Source of the DNA: UBA4665 sp036388555
GTDB taxonomy: Bacteria > Patescibacteriota > Saccharimonadia > Saccharimonadales > UBA4665
DNA: 64,000 nucleotides
NCBI GenBank assembly: GCA_036388555.1
Contig: DASVRP010000014.1
Span: 1 to 64,000, forward strand
Direction of reading: 5' to 3'
The translations under genes were made by a program, and so were the position numbers. The notes beneath the pieces are model-generated. The model made no database searches and had not been told where the DNA came from. It worked only from the letters and a program-made list of their open reading frames with translations. Shown here one piece after another: positions 8,786-15,712 of the stretch. Within the stretch, counting starts at the first letter, position 1; every line of letters begins with the position of its first letter.

Positions 8786-11700
8786 TTGACCACCAGGAAG
8801 TTAATCAGCTCGAACTGGTCCAGGCCGGTGACCTCGGTTTCCAGGGCAGTCGTTCCACCCTCAGAGAACAGGCTGTCGACATCTTTGGTCGTTTTGGTGG
8901 AGATGATAGATTCTATGGCGTAGCCGAGCAGAGTGGAGTATTTTTCCATCCTTCTTCCGTTATCTGTCTCGGCATTGAACGTAGCGACGAGATCGGCTTC
9001 CGGCGCATCATATCCTTTTGCGAAGAGGCGGAGCTTGCTGAGCAGGTCTTTTGACTGCAGGTGGTTTATGGACACCCGGCCGTCATCCTGTATGTATACC
9101 AGATAAAATGGGTGCAGGCGGTTCTGCCTGTCGATGTTCACGCCATGGTTGACGTTCTTCAATACGAAGATCACGCCGCTTGGTGCGCCCTCGGTTGCGC
9201 GGGCTACGGCGTGGATACCGTACGGCATCTTATCGGCCTCTCCGTACTTCTTGAGCAGTTCCTGCAGGTCGAGGTGGAACTCATTGAGGCCCAGATCCAT
9301 GATCGACACGCCGCCGCTCATGTCCTCAAGGTCGACGACTTCATTCTGGATCTTTTCAAGCTGACTTTTTCGGTATGTCAGGTCGGCGTTGTCGGCTTCG
9401 TCGATCACGTTGTCGTTGCCGGTGGCACTGAGGTTGACCATGCGCATCCGGCCTTCGACGCGGGCCTTGAGGTTGATGTATTCATCGAGTGATATGTTCG
9501 GCCAGAAGTTCGTCAGCTGGATGGTGTCATTCGGCGAGCCGATACGGTCGATACGGCCGAAACGCTGGACGATGCGCACAGGATTCCAGTGGATGTCGTA
9601 GTTGATGAGATAGTCACAGTCCTGCAGGTTCTGGCCCTCCGAGATACAGTCGGTACCGATCAGTACATCGATCTCGCCGGGATTTTCGTCGTACAGCGCA
9701 TCGCGGTTCTTTGATTTCGGTGAGAACAGTGTCAGGATGGTGTTGAATTCTGCCTTCAGCGTGCGCGTGGTAGGTATCGTCATGGCAGGGTTGCGCGTCC
9801 CGGTGACGACAGCAGAATCCAGCCCGAATTCTGTCTTGATCTTGCCAGCGAGCTCACCGTACAGGTAATCGGCAGTATCGGCGAAGGCCGTAAAGACGAG
9901 GACCTTCTTGTTCGTACCGTTGATAGGCTGATTGATCTTCTGGCGGATTATCTCGACCAGCCTCTGGAGCTTCAGGTCATGCTCGTCGGAAACCGGGGCG
10001 ATCGTTTCGAGCAGTTCATTGAGTATGGACTTGTCCTGCTCCAGCTTGTCGCGCCAGCTGGCGATATCGATGTCCGCAAGTTCGATCTTCAGGTCTTTGC
10101 CGACCGTCCATTCATCTTCGGCATCGTCGGCATCCAGGTCGAGCAGGTCATAGTGTCCGACCGTCGTGTCGGCGGCGCGCCCCTGTTCGAAACGGCCGAT
10201 ACTGTCTGTGATCCCATCGATGAGGTCATACATGCGCTCAGAGGTCTTGCGGAAGGAGTAGATGCTGCTTTCGAGACGCTTCAGCATGTTCGTTACCATC
10301 AGGACGTTACGGCCGGTTTCGCGGTTCGCCCAGCTACGGCCCTTGGGGCTGTCCAGGTCGACGTATTTGCCGAGCTTCGCCGGGAAGACGTATTTCATCG
10401 GCGTGTACACGTCCATATTGAGCGAATCGATACGTTCAAAGATATCTTTGAACGAGACGCCTTCGATATCTGTCAGCTCGGGAGTCTCGGAGATCGGCTT
10501 CAGCCGTGCCGGGAACGTACCGACGGTGGACAGCGAATAGTAGCGTTCGATATGCTTGCGCGACCGGGCGATCGTCACGCTATCCAGCAGCTCGAAGAAG
10601 TCAAAATGCAGCATCTCCAGCAGCACCGGCGTCGTCCGGTCGTCGGGTGGAAGCTCATTCCATGCCTTGAAGGCGGCGCTGGCGTCACGGAATATCCTTT
10701 CTACGGGGTGTTGTGTGTTCAGGGACTCATCCAACCGGGTCGGGTCGCCTTCGGATGCCAGTAACAGCTGGTTCCGTAAGTCGCTGAAGCGGTTGTTGAC
10801 AGGGGTGGCTGACAGCATCAATACTTTCGTCTTTACGCCGTCCCGGATGACCCGGTTCATCAGTTTCTGGTAGCGGTTCTCGTAGTCGTCGACCTCTTTG
10901 CGGTGGGTGCTGGACTCGCCGTTGCGGAAGTTGTGCGACTCGTCTATCACCACCAGGTCGTAATTACCCCAGTTGAGGTCCCGCAGGTTCAGGCCGTTGC
11001 TGTCACCGGCTTCGCGGTTCATGTCCGTGTGGAACAGGACGTCGTAGCGCAGGCGGTCGCCGGCGATCGGGTTGTTCTTGTAATTCCCGTTGTATGTATT
11101 CCAGTTATCCTTGAGCCGCTTGGGGACAAGTACAAGGACATTCTTATTGCGTGATTCGTAGTATTTTATGACACCGAGCGCCGAGAAGGTCTTACCGAGG
11201 CCGACCGAGTCCGCCAGGATGCAGCCGTTGTATTTCTCGAGCTTTGATATGCAGCCGATGACTGCAGCTTTCTGAAAGTCGTACAGCTTGCTCCAGATCT
11301 GTGAATTCTTGAAACCGGTGGCTTCATCCGGTATGTAATCAGCGTTGAGATCCTGGAGGAACTCACTGAAAATGTTGTAAATAGCCGTAAAGTATATCAG
11401 TTCAGGTGCATTCTCTTTGTAAGCAGCAGTAATGTTTTCGAGTACCGATCCGGTGACATCGGCGACCATGTCGTCGGCATTCCAGACTGATTCGAACGTA
11501 TCGATGAACTGCTTTGAGGCCGGTGCGGAAATCTTCGTCGTCACCGAATAGGCACTGCTGCCGCGGTCGGCACCGAGCTCGGCCGTCGTGAAGCTGTTGA
11601 ACGGCACATAGGCCGCTTCGGACTGGTCGCTGCGTACTGCCATGAACGGTGACATCTGTCCGCCGGATATGTTCGACCGGAACGTTACCTTGCGGCGGAT

Positions 11701-12039
11701 CCAGTCGGCGCACTCCTTGGCGATCGCCATCTGGTTCAATTCGTTGCGCAGCTTGACCTCAAAATCAGTCCCATAAAGCGAGCGCTCGGCGCTGAGGCGC
11801 GGGATGTAGAATTCACGCGATTCCTTGGTGGCCCGCTCGCTCGTGAACACTTCGCCCGTAAAGAGGAAGTTCAGTTCCTCGACTTTTTCGAGCTCATCCT
11901 TGAGCAGCTGGTAGGCATATATGGAGAAACTCGCCGCAGCTATGTCAACCTTGCTGCCGGGACGGACCGTCAGCTTGAGATCGTCTATCACCTTGTCGGT
12001 AACGTTGTCGAAGAATTTGGGTATGTTGTTCTGGTCCAT
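8782..12039 (-). CDS. SNF2/DEAD-like helicase with PLD-like N-terminal domain
   Basis: 1085 residues. Residues about 1-190 resemble the phospholipase D-like domain found before SNF2 helicases (DIAAASFSIYAYQLLKDEL, LNFLFTGEVF), but I see no HxK catalytic motif. The motor has Walker A DSVGLGKT (about 275), DESH (about 365), SATPVNNR (about 406), and C-terminal helicase motifs ISEGQNLQ (about 800) and QRFGRIDRIG (about 826). This makes it a dsDNA translocase/helicase of the type used by restriction and antiphage systems. It is first in the operon, expressed from the promoter near 12.2 kb with a roughly 160-nt leader. Confidence 0.88.
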   Translation of the reverse strand: MDQNNIPKFFDNVTDKVIDDLKLTVRPGSKVDIAAASFSIYAYQLLKDELEKVEELNFLFTGEVFTSERATKESREFYIPRLSAERSLYGTDFEVKLRNELNQMAIAKECADWIRRKVTFRSNISGGQMSPFMAVRSDQSEAAYVPFNSFTTAELGADRGSSAYSVTTKISAPASKQFIDTFESVWNADDMVADVTGSVLENITAAYKENAPELIYFTAIYNIFSEFLQDLNADYIPDEATGFKNSQIWSKLYDFQKAAVIGCISKLEKYNGCILADSVGLGKTFSALGVIKYYESRNKNVLVLVPKRLKDNWNTYNGNYKNNPIAGDRLRYDVLFHTDMNREAGDSNGLNLRDLNWGNYDLVVIDESHNFRNGESSTHRKEVDDYENRYQKLMNRVIRDGVKTKVLMLSATPVNNRFSDLRNQLLLASEGDPTRLDESLNTQHPVERIFRDASAAFKAWNELPPDDRTTPVLLEMLHFDFFELLDSVTIARSRKHIERYYSLSTVGTFPARLKPISETPELTDIEGVSFKDIFERIDSLNMDVYTPMKYVFPAKLGKYVDLDSPKGRSWANRETGRNVLMVTNMLKRLESSIYSFRKTSERMYDLIDGITDSIGRFEQGRAADTTVGHYDLLDLDADDAEDEWTVGKDLKIELADIDIASWRDKLEQDKSILNELLETIAPVSDEHDLKLQRLVEIIRQKINQPINGTNKKVLVFTAFADTADYLYGELAGKIKTEFGLDSAVVTGTRNPAMTIPTTRTLKAEFNTILTLFSPKSKNRDALYDENPGEIDVLIGTDCISEGQNLQDCDYLINYDIHWNPVRIVQRFGRIDRIGSPNDTIQLTNFWPNISLDEYINLKARVEGRMRMVNLSATGNDNVIDEADNADLTYRKSQLEKIQNEVVDLEDMSGGVSIMDLGLNEFHLDLQELLKKYGEADKMPYGIHAVARATEGAPSGVIFVLKNVNHGVNIDRQNRLHPFYLVYIQDDGRVSINHLQSKDLLSKLRLFAKGYDAPEADLVATFNAETDNGRRMEKYSTLLGYAIESIISTKTTKDVDSLFSEGGTTALETEVTGLDQFELINFLVVK

Positions 12040-12180
12040 AGCTGTCTACGCCGGAGTTCATGATTCTTTACGGGTGATGATATATGACATTATAAGCTTT
12101 TTCACTTTGCATTACATCTATGCTTATGTTTCGTTATGCAGGTAATCGGGCCTGGTATCAGATCGCTTACCAGACAAGGT

Positions 12181-12255
12181 CCGACCGTTAAGATCATACT
12201 ATAGAAAATTATACTGCAAAATAAAGTGTAAAGCAAGGCAATAAGATGTTATTAC
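12181..12255 (-). promoter_or_regulatory. Promoter region of the helicase operon, copy 2 of the duplicated element
   Basis: On the minus strand TTGCTT (12236-12231), 17-nt spacer, TATAAT (12213-12208). Upstream TTATTGCCTTG and downstream TATAGTATGAT are shared with the block at 1867-1937 in front of an unrelated membrane-anchored gene. The conservation outside the boxes suggests a common operator or a recent duplication. Confidence 0.55.
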
Positions 12256-12261
12256 ATATAT

Positions 12262-12891
12262 TTATAGTGCTTTATTCGTCTGCTCGGATACTGTCTTCGT
12301 GTAAATCTGGTTGAGATAGACATTGCTGTGTGGTTGATATGATGATTCGTATGCTAGCTGAAAGCCTATCGGCTCAATCATCGCGGTAAGTTCCTGGCCG
12401 ATGTAATTCTTGAAATAGCGGCCAGCTCCGGGCATTGTCCTGCGTTCGACCATCCCGTCGCTCATGCCTTCGATGACGCCGATAGCGAATGTGCCGCCAG
12501 ACGCAAGCAAAGTGTGTAGATGCCCGATGATACTGGCTGCTTCCTCTTTCGGCACATGGATAAGGGACGTGTAGGCCCAGATGCCGCCAAATGATTCCGC
12601 CGGAAAATCGATGTCAGCAAAATCCGCATGATACGAATCCAACCCCTGGGACTGGGTCATTTTGACCATACTGTGTGATCCGTCGACGCATGTTACTTCC
12701 AAGCCCAGATCCCTGAGGAGGAGCGCATCTCTGCCACTGCCGCTTCCGACATTCAGCACCCGGTCACTGGTCGTCAGCGCTCGGAACCGGGCCAGGAACT
12801 CCCGTGGAAAGTTATCCCAGAATTCTACGACCTCTTCGTCATAGATTTGGGCGTAGCGGTCGTAGGTTTCAATCGTTACTTTGCGGTCCAT
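12262..12891 (-). CDS. Class I SAM-dependent methyltransferase
   Basis: 209 residues from the ATG at 12891 (an in-frame ATG 30 nt upstream exists but adds an unusual tail). Motif I is VLNVGSGSGRD, motif II EVTCVDGS, motif III YHADFADIDF, and the post-motif segment is GGIWAYTSLIHVPKEE. This is the small-molecule methyltransferase pattern (UbiE/tellurite-type); there is no NPPY/DPPY, so it is not a candidate DNA methylase for the adjacent operon. The gene ends next to the repeated promoter element. Substrate unknown. Confidence 0.8.
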   Translation of the reverse strand: MDRKVTIETYDRYAQIYDEEVVEFWDNFPREFLARFRALTTSDRVLNVGSGSGRDALLLRDLGLEVTCVDGSHSMVKMTQSQGLDSYHADFADIDFPAESFGGIWAYTSLIHVPKEEAASIIGHLHTLLASGGTFAIGVIEGMSDGMVERRTMPGAGRYFKNYIGQELTAMIEPIGFQLAYESSYQPHSNVYLNQIYTKTVSEQTNKAL

Positions 12892-13009
12892 GCATAAAGG
12901 GTAGCAACTCACTATTTTCAATACAACAGAAGGTAACTTTTCTCACTGAATTGTCTGCCAGGATGGGCCATATTGGATAGTGCAAACATAACGTACGAAG
13001 GAGGCTGTC

Positions 13010-13174
13010 ATGTCTACAGACGACAGAGGGTTCGCATCAATGGACAAGGACGAAGTAGAAAAGCTGGCGCAAAAGGGCGGAGAATCCCAGGGCCAGGAGA
13101 ATAACCCTGCAAATTTCGCTAACGATTCGCAGAAGGCAAGCGAGGCCGGCCAAAAGGGCGGCAGCAGCTCTTAG
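13010..13174 (+). CDS. KGG-repeat stress-induced hydrophilic protein
   Basis: 54 residues starting after a strong AAGGAGG (12999-13005). Two KGG units are visible (LAQKGGESQGQEN and AGQKGGSSS) separated by FANDSQKASEAG, as in the small, glycine-rich, desiccation/stress-induced family (GsiB, con-10 relatives). The protein is highly hydrophilic and probably disordered. A perfect 18-bp terminator hairpin follows, so it is a monocistronic, probably strongly expressed gene. Confidence 0.8.
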   Translation: MSTDDRGFASMDKDEVEKLAQKGGESQGQENNPANFANDSQKASEAGQKGGSSS

Positions 13175-13192
13175 CGTTTACCACTTGTAAAT

Positions 13193-13233
13193 CGTATCTA
13201 AAAGAGCCGCACAGCGCGGCTCTTTTAGATACG
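13193..13233. terminator. Bidirectional intrinsic terminator after the KGG gene
   Basis: 18-bp perfect stem CGTATCTAAAAGAGCCGC with the loop ACAGC; the A- and T-rich arms allow termination from either side. Confidence 0.85.
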
Positions 13234-13268
13234 AGGTTAATTGACGTGTATATCTGTATAATATACTT

Positions 13269-14066
13269 ATGTCGAACAGTCAACCATCCGAGGGTTTTCA
13301 GTATAGGAATAAAGACGCAGAATCTCCATTCGAGACCTTCTTGAGATATACAAATGAAAAAGAAGTGTCTTCTGATAAGTTGGCTGAAATACTACAGACT
13401 TTTGATGCCAACCTCGACATCCTTGATGTAGGCACGGGAAATGGTGACTTTCTAGCCATGACACTGTCTAAGTTGGGAAATTCCAAGAGCTTTGATCTGG
13501 CTTTGCTTGAGCCAAGTGATGATTTAGTGCGCCAGATTGCGGAGCGGATCAAACTTGTAGACACTATACGTTCAGCCGCCGTATGTCCGATAGCGCTTAA
13601 GGATTATGCAACAGAAGATACGTACGATGTGGTACTTGCATCTCACCTTTTCTATCATATTACACCGGATGACCGGCCCGAGCAGTTGCAGCGGATGGTG
13701 TCATTTCTCAAGCCAGGCGGCAAACTCATTATTGTCCTGCGTGAGAAAGATGATGCGTACGATTTTAAATCAAAATTCAAACCATTGCTGTATGGCGGGG
13801 ATTTTAAAGCATTGACGCTAGGTGCAGTATTATCGGTAATGCCCGACAGCAATAACTTTAAAATCACACGACATATCGTAACGTCAGAATTGAAAATTCC
13901 TTTGCATAACAATAAACATGACATGGAATCGATAATAGAGTTTTATTTAGATAAACCTTGGCAACAGATACCGGAGGAAGTCAAACAAAATGCGCTTGAT
14001 TATATAGCTGAACGTAATGGTATATTTCATCAAAAAGATGGAATCGCAGTGATTGAACGCAATTAA
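13269..14066 (+). CDS. Class I SAM-dependent methyltransferase
   Basis: 265 residues. Motif I is ILDVGTGNGDFLA (about 56-68), followed by DLALLEPSDDL, YDVVLASHLFYHITPDD and FLKPGGKLIIVLRE, the standard Rossmann methyltransferase series for small molecules. The sequence is visibly more AT-rich than the core genes to the right, hinting at transfer. TATAAT (13257-13262) lies 6 nt before ATG, so a leaderless mRNA is expected. Downstream lies the tRNA-Ile2 cassette. Substrate unknown. Confidence 0.78.
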   Translation: MSNSQPSEGFQYRNKDAESPFETFLRYTNEKEVSSDKLAEILQTFDANLDILDVGTGNGDFLAMTLSKLGNSKSFDLALLEPSDDLVRQIAERIKLVDTIRSAAVCPIALKDYATEDTYDVVLASHLFYHITPDDRPEQLQRMVSFLKPGGKLIIVLREKDDAYDFKSKFKPLLYGGDFKALTLGAVLSVMPDSNNFKITRHIVTSELKIPLHNNKHDMESIIEFYLDKPWQQIPEEVKQNALDYIAERNGIFHQKDGIAVIERN

Positions 14067-14083
14067 AAAAGCATAAGCTATAC

Positions 14084-14205
14084 GGTGGAGGCGGTTGGAC
14101 TAATCGCACGGCTGGCAGCCATACTCGGTGCGAGCACCTGCGCGTGGCTTGGCCGACGAACCAACGACCCAGTGTCTTTTGCTGTAGCAAAATCCACGGT
14201 CGTTG
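14084..14205 (-). repeat. Partial tRNA-Ile2 copy split in its T-loop, with hairpin (cassette C)
   Basis: 14084-14101 repeats the tRNA 3' end (14266-14283) with one mismatch. 14158-14169 repeats the T-arm 5' side (14285-14296). The two pieces are separated by 56 bp in place of the T-loop. The T-arm copy also pairs with 14198-14205 (CAACGACC/GGTCGTTG), enclosing a second hairpin at 14177-14192. The outer border (14063-14082) is nearly identical to that of the tRNA-Met cassette at 56384-56402. Confidence 0.7.
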
Positions 14206-14225
14206 CTACAAGTCGACAACCCATG

Positions 14226-14268
14226 ACCAACTAAAAAGCCCGACCGTTGGCCAGGCTTTTTAGTTGGT
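14226..14268 (-). terminator. Terminator hairpin sharing the CCA end of tRNA-Ile2
   Basis: 15-bp perfect stem ACCAACTAAAAAGCC with a 13-nt loop. On the minus strand the 5' arm begins with the tRNA's A73-CCA, and the 3' arm carries the T-run. Confidence 0.75.
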
Positions 14269-14340
14269 GGGGGCGGTTGGACTTGAACCAACGACCAATC
14301 AGTTATGAGCCGACTGCTCTAACCACTGAGCTACGCCCCC
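14265..14340 (-). tRNA. tRNA-Ile2 (CAT anticodon, lysidine type)
   Basis: 76 nt with encoded CCA. Acceptor GGGGGCG/CGCCCCC, D-arm GCTC/GAGC, anticodon loop CTCATAA, T-arm GTTGG/CCAAC with TTCAAGT. The CAT anticodon could be Met, but the body (GAGCAG, TTGGTCGTTGGTTCAAGTCC) closely resembles bacterial tRNA-Ile2, whose C34 is changed to lysidine by TilS. A tilS gene is present at 59.7 kb. Confidence 0.85.
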
Positions 14341-14414
14341 TGGTTGCCTTGCAGGCAGTGATTAACAGATAGAGTATAGCAAGTTTATCGGAAAAATTGT
14401 ACCATAGCGTTAAT

Positions 14415-15203
14415 ATGCTTAAGCTTCACTTGGTCCGACAATGGTCATTTCCTGTCGTTATGGTCGCAGCTGGATTCTCGCTGGTAGGCGTAACTATGAT
14501 TATTCTGGGATATGCGGCTGGCCCTGTGGTATCCGTTGAGCCCGAATCTGGTACGTCCACCGGTACAGCCTACCGTATCACCAGTACCACGGCGTCGGGA
14601 GGGGCGGCGGTAGCGTTTTCTGCCCCTCCACCTCCGCCGGCCGGTGAGTGGGTCTGGCCGGTACACAAAGAGGATCTGACCAGCACGACGTATGGGTTAT
14701 CCCAATGCTGGTTGCATTATTACTCCGCCAAAGATGGCTACCATGCCGCCTTGGACATACGTGTTAACAATAAGCCGGTATATGCGCCACATAACGGTAC
14801 GGTCGTCGGTAAATATAATGACGGGTACAATACGCTGATCATCAATACCGGCCCGAACGCCGCGACTGGAAAGACCCTGTACGCCGTCTTTGAGCATATG
14901 TCATCAATCACGGTCAGTAACGGCCAGGCGGTGACGAAGGGGCAGCGCATCGGCACGTCCGGCGAGGTGGGGGCACCAGGATCGCCACATCTCCATTTCG
15001 GTATCAGTGACAGCGCGTCGTCGTTCGGTACCTATGCTAACCCGTGGCATACCGCAAATCCGATCGACTTCCTCCCGAATGATTACTCACCGGCACTTCT
15101 GACGACATCCAATAACTCATGTAAGACGAGTGTGATCAAGCCGCGCAGCGATTATGGATTTGCGAAATACCAGACGCTCGGCACCTTCACTATGTACAAA
15201 TAA
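14415..15203 (+). CDS. M23 family peptidoglycan endopeptidase, membrane anchored
   Basis: 262 residues from the ATG at 14415. The N-terminal SFPVVMVAAGFSLVGVTMII is a signal-anchor, followed by a Pro/Ala linker (SAPPPPPAGEW). The LytM/M23 domain shows HAALDIRVNNKPVYAP (Zn ligands His and Asp), TVVGKYNDGYNTLIINTG and the SPHLHFG motif with the second metal ligand and catalytic His. It would cut peptide crossbridges outside the membrane. Neighbouring FtsB and PBP1A genes suggest a cell-wall and division neighbourhood. Confidence 0.85.
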   Translation: MLKLHLVRQWSFPVVMVAAGFSLVGVTMIILGYAAGPVVSVEPESGTSTGTAYRITSTTASGGAAVAFSAPPPPPAGEWVWPVHKEDLTSTTYGLSQCWLHYYSAKDGYHAALDIRVNNKPVYAPHNGTVVGKYNDGYNTLIINTGPNAATGKTLYAVFEHMSSITVSNGQAVTKGQRIGTSGEVGAPGSPHLHFGISDSASSFGTYANPWHTANPIDFLPNDYSPALLTTSNNSCKTSVIKPRSDYGFAKYQTLGTFTMYK

Positions 15204-15262
15204 AAGCCCTCGTCCTGAACCGGCGTGAGCAGCCTATCTGGGCAGCCTGTTATGATAAGAGT

Positions 15263-15712
15263 ATGCTGCATACGCTTATAGCCAAAGTCAGACAGTTCCT
15301 CGATGTCCAGTCGCTGGGGTTGATCGTCTTTGCGGTCATCGCGCTGCTCGTCAGTTGGAGCGGAGTCAAGGCGATCCAGTCGAACTACAAACTGGAACAG
15401 CAGATCTCGCAGCTGCGGCAGGAAAATGAGCTGCAGGAGCTGCAGAACAACAACCAGAAACTGAAGAACCAGTATTACAATACGCCGCAGTACCTCGAGC
15501 TGGCGGCGCGCCAGAACTTCGGATTGGCGATGCCGGGCGAGAAGGAGCTGATAGTTCCGAAGGACGTCGCGATGTCACATGTCAAAGGCGTCCAGCCGGC
15601 CGATGCGCCGGCAGCGGCGGTCGTCAGCGAAGCCAACAGGAAACAGCCGTTCTACCAGCGCAACATGCAGGCCTGGATGAACTTCTTTTTGCACAGGGGC
15701 AGCGGGAGCTAG
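15263..15712 (+). CDS. Septum formation initiator (FtsB/DivIC family)
   Basis: 149 residues. One transmembrane helix (about 16-36, LGLIVFAVIALLVSWSG) is followed by a heptad coiled coil (KLEQQISQLRQENELQELQN) and the family's YYNTPQYLELAARQNFGLAMPGE segment with conserved E..AR..lgl..PGE. It bridges divisome partners at the septum. TATGAT (15251-15256) ends 6 nt before ATG, so the mRNA is leaderless. Its stop overlaps the convergent PBP gene by 4 nt. Confidence 0.85.
   Translation: MLHTLIAKVRQFLDVQSLGLIVFAVIALLVSWSGVKAIQSNYKLEQQISQLRQENELQELQNNNQKLKNQYYNTPQYLELAARQNFGLAMPGEKELIVPKDVAMSHVKGVQPADAPAAAVVSEANRKQPFYQRNMQAWMNFFLHRGSGS

Noticed and set aside
12262..14066. Two methyltransferases as the missing DNA methylase of the helicase operon
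   Set aside because: Both have GxGxG motif I but lack the NPPY/DPPY catalytic motif; they resemble small-molecule methyltransferases.
14084..14205. Cassettes at 14.1 and 56.4 kb as second complete tRNA genes or tmRNA
   Set aside because: Only the 3' half is tRNA-like; no D-arm, anticodon arm or 5' acceptor strand pairs with it, and no tmRNA tag frame is evident.
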